DNA of 64,000 nt from Lobosporangium transversale (GCF_002105155.1 NW_019029023.1:186001-250000), one strand, 5' to 3'; positions 37,301 to 49,819 are shown, numbered from the stretch's first letter. The notes: generated by a model not told the origin, from the letters alone. Numbers and translations are program-made.

Positions 37301-40300
37301 TCTTGGATCTGGTTGATAAGTACTGGTACGACACCCGCTAATATAGCACCAAAAAATGCAGCGACAAACTCATGGATTTCTGAGAGGCGGAACACAAGCG
37401 CTACTCTTGCTCCTGGATCAAGCTGAGTTTTATCGTGAATTGCTTTGGCGACCATTTCTGCTCTTCCAAGTGTGAATGACCAATCCCAAGAAGCACATTC
37501 GATGCCTTTACCATCCAAACTTGCAAATGCATTATTCTCAGGAGTGTGTTGGCCCCAATGACGCAGGGCTTCTCCAATGTGTTTAAACTGAAGACAAGGG
37601 TCGAGGGTATCCAATTCTAGCGGGCGGGGGCCTAAAGGAAGCTGTTGTTTCCCTATCAGCGCTGGAACATCTATGGAGTTGATATCCGCCTTAGAAGGAA
37701 GGATTGGTCGGCTTTGAGGCAACCATGGAATTTGGTATCCTGAGCCTAGACTGAATGGTGATGGCGTTACAAGTGGTGCTGCCTGCGGCAATGGTAATGG
37801 TGTCGGTGTAAAATCTGCTCCTGCACTCATGTCTATGTAAGCAAACCACATCCGAAATAATAATAATGATAATAATAATAGTAGTAGTAGTAATGGTGCG
37901 TTAGTGAAAATTGAGGTAGCTAGCGTATCCCTTAGAAGATAAACAACGTATCGCATTCATATTCTAGGCTGCATACCGCCACGTCGAGCATGTCCATATT
38001 CATGGCTAGGTCTCTCCATTGATGAGCTGTGCAAGTGAAAATCCCTTAGACTTGAAACACTTCGATTGCCTTGGTGATGAACACTAGGACGTCCATGTCT
38101 GTGTGCCGCTGTCAATGTGCTTTGCTCAGTAGATGCAAGTGTTGAGTGAGCGCCGGTTATTGGTGGATATGATACAGGATATAAGGATGAAGAAGTAATT
38201 TCCGCAGCAGTTGATGCAGTTGATGCAGTTGGCGGAGGCATAGCAACGGTTGGGTTTTGAGATGATGTGTCAACAGTCGATGATGCCTGAGGCGTTGGAG
38301 GTCGCAACTCCGGTGTACTCTTTTGCTTCAGTCGGATGTCCTATTTGAGAATGAGCAGTAGCTTTTGATGAGTTTCTTGAAAAAAAAGACAGCATGTCAA
38401 TATTTTGCTTGTCAAATTGCTGTAAATACCTCTGTCATAATCTGATTTGATTCAAAAGGCGATTGGATCAACGTAGCTACTTTGGGTGAACCTCCTACAT
38501 GAGCAACATTGATCCTTGAGCCAGAACTGATCGGTGGGACCGTCATTGGAGATTGGTCAAGAGCATCTTTTGGTTGCATGGCGCTTGCTAGGGTTGTTGC
38601 CACAGCCATGCTGACTGGCAACGTAGCGTCGAAATTAACGCCTGATAATCCAGACAATGCTTCTAGAGCCCATAATTCAGTAGATTCAACCGCTGGAGAT
38701 TCTTCCAATTTTTTACCTCCGACTTCAGTTCCTGTTGCTGCATCCTGAATAGGCGCAGTGGGTGTGCCCGATGCAGTAGGCGTGACAGATGCAGTAGGCG
38801 TAATGGGCGCAACAGGAGTGACAACAACAGAGAGTGCGATGGGCGTTGTAGTTGGAGTAGCGGATTCTATCACAGGGCCTGGCTCCTTAACCTCTGTAGA
38901 AGCTGTTGTCTCTTTTAATGATTCAGTATGGGTGGTCGCTTCCCTGGCAGCTATAATGACATCCCGTGCTTTCTTATTAGGCTTTGAGTTCTCCTTAGAG
39001 GGATTTGCTTTATATTGAGTGACTGGGGTATATTGGATTGGCGCGGGATAATTTGGTATGCTGCTGGGATGTTGGTCTCTTGAGGCTGATGAGGTAGGCA
39101 CTGCTGTTAGCGAGGAGGATGACCCCTGAGCAGCAAGGGGTTTGGCGTTGAGGGCTCCATGAGAGTTTGATCCTGACCTTTCTTCTTGGCCCGATGCATG
39201 CTGTGCGAGACTATGACGATAACTTCTGGTTGCAGTTCCTGAGTCACGCGAATTAAGTTGCGATTGCCTTGTATCAGCTACTGGCGGAGAAACTATGTGA
39301 CATCGTGATGCTGGTGATGATGCCGCAGCGATAGGAGGGATTGGGATGGGTATTGGTGGATGCGCTACGTATACTGGTTGCTGTCCAGCCGCCAAAACTG
39401 CTGAAACAGCCTGCTGCTGTTGGTGAGGCTGTATATGAAGATGGGGTTGATGTAATATAGGAGCAGGTACCAAATTAGGCTGTGATTGAGGTTGAGGTTG
39501 AGGTTGAGGTTGAGGTTGAGGTTGAGGTTGGGGCTGCTTTTTAATTGACGAACTATCAGTTGGTGGAGGTACTGTTGGCTGTGATGAGCTTGATGGCTTC
39601 CCAAGCTGATCAGGATTGAAAGGAGCGAAAAGGAGAAGTTGTGATTTTGCATTGTTGGCCAAAGCTGTTGAAGGGAAAACTTCCTCTCTATCAAATTGGT
39701 CATCGTAATGGAAAGCCGGAGCAGTATGCTCAATTGTGGCTGGCCGATCAAAGAGCTCCTCAGCTGTCTGATATTCCCTTCCCGAAGATCCAGGTGATAC
39801 TACTGAGGAATCCTTGACTTGAAGATTAGGGATGACTTGGGTTAGCGACTGCGCCAAGATACTAGGAGACGCCAACATACTATTCGAACGAGCTAGTAAT
39901 TGAGCATCACTGAGTCCCTTGCCGAGTCGTCTCTGAAGGATCCGTGCCCATTCGTGGTTAGGCGATGTGTATGATGCTGTCGGCTCTGATGATTCCTCCT
40001 CATTAATGCTAGGTAATGTGTCGGGCATCAAGGCTGTCCCTGGGAGTATGTCGGGTAAAGTAGACGTTAAATCCAAAGGCTTATTTGAGATAATGCCGTC
40101 TGTCCGATCATCAACGGACAAGTCAGAAGTCTGGTTGTTCATATGCTTATTGATATCCTTTATCGTGTTCCGATCCTCATCCAATGCTGCTTCTTTCGGC
40201 TCCTGGGGCCTTTTGGCGTCATTGTCATCATCTGCACCTGGAGAACTAGCCAAGTCGCTGATATGGGAGCGTTCCTGGATATCGGATGCAATCTCAGCGT

Positions 40301-40745
40301 CCTCGAACGGTGTATCCACTAAAGACTGTTTCAAGGCATCCAGACCGCCACTTGAAGTGGGCTGTGTATCGTCGGCAACAAGCCTATCTGCTACAAATGA
40401 TTGCTCTCCTTGAGGCAATGGATTCCCTGAGGCTGTGATTTTTTCTGCAGGTGTCTGAGGATCTGCGGATTGCTGTTGGGTCGCATCAGCATTAGCAGTA
40501 TGGGTGGGTGAATTGGCTGTTTGCAATATGGCTGTTGTATCTTCGTGGGCTGGTTTTTTGTTTATATTTATATTCGCGAGTGTGGATGTGGCGGTGGCAC
40601 CAGGCACAGCCCCAACAGGGGTATTAGAGCTAAGCTGAGTGTTATTCAAAGCTGAGGCCATTGCATCTAGAGCCGAGGCAGCAGTGATGGCATTCGCGTT
40701 TGATGAGGATGTAGCGTGCGAGCCAGCAATGTCAACTGAAGACAT
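31400..40745 (-). CDS. DIP2: DIP2/Cmr2-like protein with tandem adenylate-forming (FAAL-like) domains
   Basis: Homologue of the Disco-interacting protein 2 family, linked in yeast and animals to control of diacylglycerol species. Eleven exons in transcript order: 40745-38430, 38340-37977, 37832-36714, 36615-35923, 35824-35437, 35362-35004, 34893-33760, 33670-33300, 33203-32758, 32648-32415 and 32315-31400. All are GT-AG and in phase, giving about 2779 residues. Residues 1-~975 are disordered, rich in Ser/Thr/Ala/Pro, with a Q-P repeat. The first AMP-binding-like domain (~980-1745) shows ALVFRLSEIHEFVAAFFGAI, YIEFTKSASGELKGVTISHK, VDPETLALSLPDVVGEIW and SSPDMPDGFWGLPE. The second (~1770-2470) shows HVLLWFTQDLDYIITLHACW, HPETFEVCAANQVGEIWICS and YVRTGDIGF. 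The ~300-residue tail is disordered. I see no convincing N-terminal DMAP1-binding domain as in animal DIP2. The acceptor at 34894 was chosen over one nearer the poly(A) run because only it keeps phase. Confidence 0.9.
39480..39532 (-). repeat. Coding (CAACCT)n hexamer repeat, Gln-Pro tract
   Basis: GGTTGA units on the plus strand encode alternating Gln-Pro in the disordered N-terminal region of the DIP2-like protein. The repeat stays in frame. Confidence 0.85.
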
Positions 40746-42112
40746 TTAGCATTCAGAACCAGCCAAGGAATCAGTGGATCAAGAAAAGAGTGATAAGAGC
40801 CTGTTTTCTCTCTGGCGGTGAGAATGTGTATAGAGTATGAAAATGAGGAGAAGATGGCAAGAATTGAGTGGCGAAAGGAAAAAGATGAAAGGATGGAGGG
40901 GAAGGAAGAAGGACAGAAGAGGAAAGAGATGGATGAGAGAGTGTATGTGCGAAAGAGAGAGAGAAGGCGGGAAAGTAAGATGAGAGATGGTGCTGCGTCC
41001 TCAGAACCTGAGTAGTGAGCAGTAGAGCAATCAAAGTAAGATGTAAAATATAAAATGTGCTTGTGCAAGGACAAATAAGCATTTTTTTCTGTGACAAATT
41101 TTATTTTATTGTAAAAGCCAAAAGGGCTTATTAGTGATTCTACATTTTGCTGAAACACAAGGACTCTCTCTACACCTTCATGTCATGCTCTTGCGCTGAT
41201 TTCACTCCCAAAACATGTACATGTACATATATACAATAAAATCTATCTGATGTGCTCAGATACCTTCATTAATAATTTATCCCGCTCTTTTACCTCCTGT
41301 TCATTGTTGTCAACCAAGCTTGGGTCATCTCTATCCGTGAGCCATTGAGAAGATTTTTCTCGGAACGCAACTCTCAGCGAAATCTACCTCATTACCTTAC
41401 TACCTTGCCAGCCTTACTTTAGCTTTTTTTTTTTTTTTAAATGTGTGCACAACATAAACAAGGTGTCAATAACCTAGACGCGTGCTTCGTGTCTACATAC
41501 AGCATACGGAGATAACAAAGGCTTGGTGAGCTGCAAGACCTCTTAATTCTTTTCTTGGACGTCCGATATCCAAAGGCGATTAAAGCAGGTCCTTGCTTGT
41601 TTATGATCTCACATGAAGGTCAATGCTCTATCAAATTAGGCACGATAACGGTTTATTTTCAGCAAAGTCGTAGAGAGAACCACAACTGTTTCGCTGTCTA
41701 TCCAATACTTAGGAGGAGTGAAGGGGCCGACAACGCTACGCTGTCCAGTTCGCGCATGTATATTTCTTTGGATGGGTGGAGATGATCTTCTGATTTTTTT
41801 TTAATTTTTTTTTTTCACTCGTCGTCCACGGAAAGCGTCATTACACCTTACGGTCAATTAATGGAATAAAACGTTAAAGGCCGCGGCACATCCATCAGGA
41901 ACTTGGTATTGAACCTCCGTTAATTGACTTTATAACTGATCTTCAATATTCCTCGGTCTTTCTCGGGCGTTTCGGTGCGCCCTAATAATCTTGTAAATAA
42001 TTTGCAACCTACCACATCCACACAATTCCATAAAAGGTTCCATGCTTTTTGCGATATCAACTACAGTGGTACGTCCGAAAGCAATAATGACTTGTCCAAT
42101 ATCCAGCAATGG
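40746..42112. other. Intergenic region upstream of the DIP2-like gene
   Basis: The 1.37 kb holds the presumed promoter and 5' UTR of the minus-strand DIP2-like gene, a purine-rich stretch (40840-41010) and T-rich runs. I see no coding frame with family character, RNA gene or repeat. Confidence 0.5.
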
Positions 42113-42840
42113 CTATGAATTAGCTAATGTCTCTCTTGGATAATGTCCTGGATACTGTCGTGAGGCGATTAAACATGGATGGTCCCATGACACACAAGTA
42201 CCCTTCAAAATCGTGGTATAGTAATCCCCCCTTTCAACTGGTCCTTTTTCTCTCGATTTCTGGATCCGATCCTTCAGTAGATCCTCTACTAGATCAGTGA
42301 CATGCGACATGTCTTTTGCTACAAAACCTCAATGGGCTTTATAGGCTTTCATCATGCTTTTATATGATTGGCATTCATTGAGGTGGAGTTGTAATTGTGC
42401 TTGATGATGTATCACTTCATCTGCCACAAAAATCTGTTTCAAATTTTTATGAGTACAAAATGCTTGTCACACCATCTAGCAAGTATGATTGAAAGAGGCT
42501 GGAATGATCATTCATTGATTGGTTTATCTCGCATTTTTCTGAACCTGTATGGTATGGAAAGCAAAAGTTCATTGACAACATGGCATTAATTGATCCGCTT
42601 CATCAATTACTCCATGGTTTGCCGTAACTCTTACCGAGGTTTACTGAACCCCCTCTGGGTATAATGTTATTGGAATCTTCAATATGCTCGAATAAGTCCA
42701 AAGACACAAGAGGTTCATCGATTGGAATGAGTGGAACGTATGAAATGGGAATGAAGCATGAGTGCATCATAAAAAAATAAGGGTATAAATGAGTTCGAAA
42801 TGAACGCCAATAATCTCTACTCGACATAAACTTGAAGGGC
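42113..42840 (-). pseudogene. Degraded ORF remnant, family not recognised
   Basis: On the minus strand a frame reads FVADEVIHHQAQLQLHLNEC followed by QSYKSMMKAYKAH, then a TGA, then continues in the same frame with GFVAKDMSHVTDLVEDLLKD and a 65-residue open stretch ending at 42113. A second open piece lies upstream at 42827-42603 (MSSRDYWRSFRTHLYPYFFM). Protein-like composition across an in-frame stop suggests a decayed gene, possibly a transposon fragment. I cannot name the family. Confidence 0.3.
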
Positions 42841-42905
42841 GAATCAACTTTCTTAAGTAACTGTAACAGAGAGGATCCTATTACCAGCTATTGAGGAAAA
42901 CCTTT

Positions 42906-45232
42906 TTATTTGCAAATCGAAGAAGATCTAGCCACATCCAAGACGTGTTGGTGGATATTCCTTTTGCCAACATTCACTCCTATTTCGTCATTCAGGGTTG
43001 GGCTACAGTTGACAAACTCCTCTTCGTCTGAAGAATTGTAAGAGTTATCATGAATATCGGCTGTTGAAACCATAGTTGCTTTCGGTGTTGCTGTGAATAC
43101 ACCTTGATCATTATCCTTCTCCGTTGCTGCCACAGGCATGGCTGCTTTTTTTGCCAATGCTGGTGAATCCATGGCCGCGTCATCAGTAAAAGGTCCGCTT
43201 TCTTTCGAAGGAGAGTCTGGTCCTCTCATTGGCTGATTCAAAGAAGCCGGCGAATTATTCGTTGCAGATTGATCGGAAGTAGAACGTTTGACAACGATAG
43301 AACTCGACAAAGAAAATAATGGAATGTTAGGTGCGGACGGCATTGAGAATGTAGGTCTTGAGAATGAAGACCATGATGTACGCGAGCTGCGGGGGGATGA
43401 TGTCGTAGGGCTCATAGCAATGGGTGATATTGGGGATGTGCATGCATCTGTACTAGCGCTGCCTGCTTCATTACTGGGTGTGCTTCCGGGACGAGAATTA
43501 GGTAGAGCTTTTACAATGCCATGATCTTTTACAAAAGGAAGACACCAAAGTTGTGGCCGATCTTCGTTTCTCTTGTCATCTAATAGATAGCGATATTTCT
43601 CAGGCATGTAGTTGAAGACAATGTTTCGCTTGAGTGAAGCTGCTCGCCCCTAATCATTAATTAATAACTTTGTTAACATCGCTCACTACTGTTTGTAGTT
43701 GTTTAAAGATCATTGAATCCAAGTCCCCCTACCTTTCCTGTAAAGACCTGTCTCAAAAGACTACATTGTTCCACAGCCGCCTTTGCAGTTACAGATCGCC
43801 GCTCCTTGTAGGCTTGGAACGCAGCTGTTAGGCTCTCCATTGAATCCGACTCGATCGCTGATAAAAAGTTGATTAACGTTACTACATCCACAATAGCCTC
43901 ACTTACAGGTTGATAGAATCCCTTGTGACAGGCTGCCATTTTGCAAGAAAGTCAAAGTTTAGTCCATTTTATTTAGTATAAGAGAGTAAAAAAAAAAAAA
44001 AAAAAAAAAAAAAGTACTTGCCATCACCCACAAGAACTGTTCGTCCGCCATACCAGGTCTCACAGAAACGCTCCTCTGCCATGTTGAAATACATGTTTTC
44101 GGAATCAGTTGTGTCAATCAAGTCCCCAATTCGCCCTCCAAATGGACATTCAACCTCCTTAACAGCGTTCAGCGTCTCTTCAATGTCCTCAGGTCGCCAT
44201 TGATTCACTTTGAAGGCCTCGCCTTGCCGAATAGCAGTTTTATTTACCTCACAAGTGATATCCCAGGATATTCTATTATCAAGAAGGGGCACAAACCAGA
44301 TCTATAAGGAAAACCAAGTGCGAAGTAGAGGTCGTCTATCAATTGGATTTACTATGATTAAAGCTCTCTATAACGCTAATGCCAATTACTGCTATAACAC
44401 TTACGGTGTACGGCTTGTTTGGCAGTTGTATTGACTGAATTTCGCTCATGGCATCTAATAGCATTGGGTATTTCGTTGGATCAAGCGGTTTGGTACAACC
44501 AGAGATGATGTGCAGGTCGACAGACATTGGTGCAGCATCTGCCTTGGGTAACAGTTTCTTTTCGTCCAGGTTCCAATAGAGAGTATGCCGCACGTTACTG
44601 AAAGCACCATCGGCGGCAATGAGTATATCTCCCTCATATGTGGCTCCGTCTGAGCATCGTACTGTAACCTTTTCACTACTTTGGATCATTCCCAGCACTT
44701 TCCCTGCAACAATTCTTTTAGGAGGAATGCGTTGAAGCAGAAGTGCGTGGAGTTGTGACCTCGACATGACCTCTGTATGATAGCCGTATCTGATCGGATA
44801 AATCAAGAGAAGGTATAATTGATTTTAGTGATTCATTTACCAAAGGAGGGATAACTTAATGATTGTCCAAGTGGCCGTGGTAAATAACCAATATTACCTC
44901 TCGCGGTATGTGGTCATGTCGATCCGTCCCAGATAATTCATATTGTGTTCATTCATTGAAAATCCGCTCAAGGGTTTTGAAATTTTCTGAATCTCTTCGT
45001 AGATGCCTAGTTGATGCAGAAAGTGAAGGGCTGTCGGGCCAATCTGGACAGCACCTCCTACATGAACTGCCGTTGTCTGTGGGTTAGAATGATCTTCTTC
45101 AGAGCTTGAGCTAGGAGCAAGATCCTGCTCGAGCACGGTGTAATCGAATCCTGTGAGTTCAAGGGCAATTGCGGCAGCAAGTCCGGCAATGCCAAGTCCA
45201 GCAACGATGACTTTGAGGTCGGTTGTCGCCAT
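42906..45232 (-). CDS. FAD-dependent monooxygenase (aromatic hydroxylase-like) with long disordered tail
   Basis: Flavin monooxygenase that would use NAD(P)H and O2; substrate unknown. Exons in transcript order: 45232-44898, 44789-44405, 44301-44022, 43932-43733 and 43649-42906, giving about 647 residues. The N-terminal Rossmann motif is VIVAGLGIAGLAAAIALE (GxGxxG). The ADG motif is DILIAADGAFSNVR, and the FAD-phosphate motif VLVGDACHKGFYQP is made only by joining exons 3 and 4 across a GC-AG intron. The C-terminal ~200 residues are Ser/Pro-rich and disordered, with acidic SSDEEE, unusual for soluble hydroxylases. No signal peptide or clear membrane segment is visible. No biosynthetic cluster partners lie nearby. 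Confidence 0.88.
43933..44021 (-). other. GC-AG intron in the FAD monooxygenase gene
   Basis: The donor reads GATG|GCAAGTAC, not GT. Using GC at 44021-44020 with the acceptor GGCAG|CCTGTCAC restores the conserved GDACHK motif in phase 1. The nearest GT in AAGTAC gives a wrong frame. The intron also carries a long T run in the sense strand. Confidence 0.8.
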
Positions 45233-46262
45233 TATATTACTTCAGGGTAACGTCAAAGTATTAAGCTATTCTTTATTGGTGTTTTCTGCACTGTACTCGA
45301 GTAAAGGGATAGATAAAATGGCGTGAGTTATAAAAAAATAGAGGACAGAGGTTCCACTTTGCACTGGTGTTGAGAAGCAAAAGGAGAAGGGAAAAGCGTT
45401 TGTTCACACCTGTTACAGCGTGAAAGATAAAGGAGCTTGTCCCTGAAAATTGAAGGAGCGGAGTGATGAATGAAGCAAAGATGCAACGATGACAAAGACG
45501 AGATGAACGAATGAATGAACCACCCTTCTATTGCTATATATTCATACATTGTATGTGTAAACTGTGTATTCTGTTATTAATGTAATTGTGCGGGTCCACC
45601 AACAGAACAAAAACACAAATAAAAAAAATGAGAGCCGAGGTTGTGGAGAATGCATAAGCAGAAACAACGCCCTCGTGCAAATTTGCAGGGTTTTTGGCCC
45701 CGTTAAATCCATTCAACTCATTGGAGCCATTAAGACGTATCTATGTATATCGGATAACAGGCAACAAACAAAAAAGTAACAAAGATGAATCAACGTGGAT
45801 TAGATCTTCGTCAATGTTTCGCTGTGCGCTGTGTGAAGAAACGCGTCCCGAGTTTCATCCAGTTCAGATAAATTGGTCCTAATTGGCGCCATCACCTGAC
45901 CTGACCTGACCTGACCTGACCTGACCTGACCCTTCTTACTTCTCCTGACTTTGTTACACAGCACTTGCTCTTTCCTTACTCTTGCTTTTTTCTTTTTCGA
46001 CAATCGCTGTTTTCTACTACTTTCGGTCAAACGCAATAAAAAAAAGGCACATTCATCAGAACAGACTCAATAGACATTCTGACCACATTTGCGATTCTCA
46101 AGTAACAGAATTTCAAGCAGTTAAACATTCATACTTCTAATTCACCTTCCCCTTCCCCCTTTTCAGTTCAGCAAAGCACAGCACAAAAAACAAAAACAAA
46201 AAACAAATAAACAACTCAGTACAAGAGCCAAAACAGGATATTTCAATAATAACAATTTAACC
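45233..46262. promoter_or_regulatory. Divergent promoter region between FAD monooxygenase and RhoGAP gene
   Basis: A 1030-bp spacer between opposite start codons. It includes the pentanucleotide repeat at 45894 and an A/C-rich leader just before 46263. No specific site was assigned. Confidence 0.4.
45894..45930 (+). repeat. (ACCTG)7 pentanucleotide repeat
   Basis: Seven perfect ACCTG units followed by a partial one, in the spacer between two divergent genes. Confidence 0.95.
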
Positions 46263-49200
46263 ATGACATCACAATGGGCTATTGCAGAATGGGATTATGT
46301 TGCAACACATGAAGACGAACTTGTAAGGATACTAATTCTTTTTTTTTATTTTTTTTATTTTGTTTTGAAAGCTTTGGGGTTACAGCCAGGAACAATGGCA
46401 ATTTATGTTCTTACTGGTGATTTTTTCTCATGTACAATCTTACGAATTCATTAGTCTTTCCACACAGGAGACCACATCTTGATTCAGGATACATCGCATG
46501 AGGAATGGTATGTAGAGCTTGGTCAGGCGGCCTTCCTTTTCTCTCCAGCTCATGAGCACCAACCACCCCTGTTAAATTTTTTTGGTTTCATTTTCAAAGC
46601 GTGATATCTTCAAATGAACCTTTACTTGTCTTTAACTGATCTCAATTTTTTTCTTTTCTATCCTCGTTTACCATCGTCCACATTGTGATACGCCGCTTCA
46701 TAACAAAATATATAACCGATTAGGTGGGAAGGTATATAACCTGAAGATGAAATCTTCCTGCCGGATGTGAGCATTGTCCAGTCCGTGTCTGCACCTTCTT
46801 TTTGAAAATGAAGAGCTTCTGCTAATTATTCTTTGCATTTCTGAACAAAACATGCCCGACTTACAGGGGAATGTAATGGCCTATCAGGAGTCTTTCCTGC
46901 CAATCGATGCCGACTGTTGCCGGGTAATTACTCATCACGGCGTCCTTCCAGCTTGTGATCCCCCACTTTACCGCCATTTAACATATTGCTCATTGTATTA
47001 TTGATAGTCATGGTAGACGATAATAGACCATCGTTAGAACAATCGGTCCATTTTCAGGATCCACACCAAAACTTCGACGATAATGACGTCTTGGATATAC
47101 AAAACCAGCGCCACATCCACAGCGAGGCCGACGATTTTAATCATCAGGGTCACGACAAATATAATGAAATGCACCCATCAACAGTGCTCGATCCTCAGAC
47201 GAATTATATCAGCACCAGTCGGGCCCACTCCCCTCCACCAGAGCCCTCTGATGACGCGTCGGATGAAGAGCACGTTGTACTACCACCTAACTGGAGTGCT
47301 ACCACAAATGCACAGGGGCGACTTTATTATTATAACATGATAACAAAAGAGACTTCTTGGAAGCTACCCCTTGCCACTACGATAATAACCACTGCTGCAG
47401 GCTTGGGAAAAAACTCTGAAGAGGATGTAGATGACTATCAATACGACGATAATATGAGTGACGAGGATAATAATGTTGAAGTCTTTGCTCAGGACCAAAA
47501 ACAGGACTCTGATGACGAGCCACTGCCAGAGGGATGGAGCAGTGCATATGGTATGGACTCTAGACTCTCGATAATATTCAATATGATTCTAAGCGAAAAC
47601 TTGATGAGGAAACTGAGCTCTAATCTCTTTGCTCCTATCCCTTTATTTAGATGAGAGTGGAACACTCTATTTCTTTGATGCAAATACAGGAAGAGCCACA
47701 TGGGATCGACCACAGAAAGCTAGTATTCAAAAGCAACAAGCTAAATCTGGAGTCTCGTCGGAATCATCCACAGGGCCATCCACAAACACAGATCAGGTAA
47801 ATTTTTTGGTTCTTGTTGAATGGAGCTCCATTAAAAAATATTATGTGGTGCATGTTGATGAATTTTCCATTTATGAATGTAATTAGACCACGGGAACCCC
47901 TTCGCCATTAAAAGCAGTATTAAAACACCAATCTTCTATGGAGGAAAATATGCTCCAAAATCAGCTACTTAATTTGAGCTTGTCGGAAGAAGAGCTCCGT
48001 GTATTGGTAATATAAACCTATGCTGAATGTGTATTAAAATTAAAAGATGGTGTCTGATTTTTTTTGTCATTTTTTGCTCTTTGCTCCTATTTTAAAAAAT
48101 ATAGCAATTGAACCATTTGCCTCCTGAAAATATTCAGCGCAAAGGATCTCTTCGCGTAAAATCACAAAAGGTCACTACCAACGCTACTATCAGCTCATGG
48201 AAAGACTATTGGGTTGTAGTCTATATGGGATTTTTACTCTTATATCGTGATGAAAGTGGCACTATCAAACATGCGTACTCTATGAAACCCTCCGTAGAAT
48301 CGATGAACAAACTGCGACATGCAACTCAAGTTAAGCCTTCAGGATGCTTTGATGCAGATAAAGTGGCTGTGGAACTTCCTATGAGTGGACAGGCTTTTAC
48401 AAAGAAAAAGAACTTCTTCTGTATCACACCTGGAGCGAGCGTTCGCCTGTTGCTTCAGGATGTCTCAGGAGGCGATGTGAAGGCATGGGTCAAGGACATC
48501 AAGGCATCATTGACAAAGCGCAAAACAGATGAACAAACAGCAACTGAAGAACCATGTAAAGATTTTTTTCTTTCTTTTTTTTTTTCTTCTACACATTTGA
48601 ATTTGAATCCTCATTCATCCAATCGTATTTCTTTTGGATCTTTAGATTTAATGCAAATTTTAAAGCGTCAAACAGCCGCAGGTGGAGAAGGAATGTTAGG
48701 GTTAAAAATGAACAAAAAGATTGAAGAAAACGATCTCAGATCTAATAGCAGGAACCCGCTAATAGCAGACAAAGCCCGTGGGATACGTAATATGATGACT
48801 CAAGGTATACATGTACCTCGACGCAAATCAGCGCAGGACGAAAGGCTCAAATTACCTGTGGAAGAAGAAAATCATCATGAATCCTCAAATACTGGGCCGC
48901 ATCCTCGCTATCCGCTTGCAATATCAACTACTGGAACAGCGAATATGACAGGAAGCACGTCTTCAAATCGATCTCTCAGTAATCTTATAGGGAGCAGTCA
49001 TGATCAGAGCAAAGATTCGTCACCGGTAATATCAACTCCCAACAAGAAAGATCATGAAGCGATTCATGTTGATAGCCATCCTCATCATTCAGAAACAGGT
49101 TATGAGGTTGGGTCTCCTGCTAGCTATTCATCGTCCCATCATGGCACTAAAGGGAAGTTTTCCAATATGAGCCGCAATTTTTTCTCCAAAGACAAGGAAA

Positions 49201-49415
49201 AGGAAAGTAAAGAAAAGGAGCGGGAAGACAAAAAAGAAAAAGAGAGACATAAAGAGAAGAGTAAAGAGAAGAGCAGAGACAAATCTAGGGACAAAGAGTC
49301 AAGGAAGGAGCAGGCCAATACAAAGCCCGTTCAAGGTAATTGTTGAGCAATTTATCTGAGAGCAATGTCTGCAAAAAAATAATGCTATAGCTCCTTGTCT
49401 CCTTGTCTTTTCTTC

Positions 49416-49447
<32 letters not shown>

Positions 49448-49788
49448 AATCTATTAGATATAACACCAGTTTTTGGTGGAATGCTCACTGTTGAGCCAGG
49501 AATGACAGTCCCAAGGGTGGTGGAGCTGTGTATCAAGACGATTGAGGCGCGTGGGTTAGCTACAGCTGGTATCTATCGTGTTTCTGGTCACATGTCTTCC
49601 ATCCAGAACTTGAAGCGTGCTTTCAACGAAGGGTCTCCGGATGTGGAGAAGTTAATCGAGAAGGAACCCGACGTCAATACTATTGCTGCACTGCTTAAAC
49701 TATACTTCCGTGAATTGAAGGAACCGTTAATGCTCTTTGATTTTTACCCAAGCTTCATTGCTGCTGCAGGTAAAAATCACGTGACATG

Positions 49789-49819
<31 letters not shown>

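Noticed and set aside
39365-39751. Open frame on the minus strand in another phase with LNLNLNLN repeats.
   Set aside because: A shadow of the Gln-Pro hexamer repeat within the DIP2-like coding exon.
40667-41158. Minus-strand ORF upstream of the DIP2-like start.
   Set aside because: Phe/Ser/His-rich translation of a pyrimidine-rich leader that overlaps the real start in another frame.
45894-45930. CRISPR-like or direct-repeat array.
   Set aside because: Contiguous pentamers without spacers; a simple sequence repeat.
46732-46800. Reading WWEGI-stop-PEDEIFLPD, suggesting a nonsense mutation in the SH3 domain.
   Set aside because: The downstream exon at 46867 supplies the true SH3 end (GECNGLSGVFPANR) in phase when the 8-nt exon is used, so the stop is intronic.
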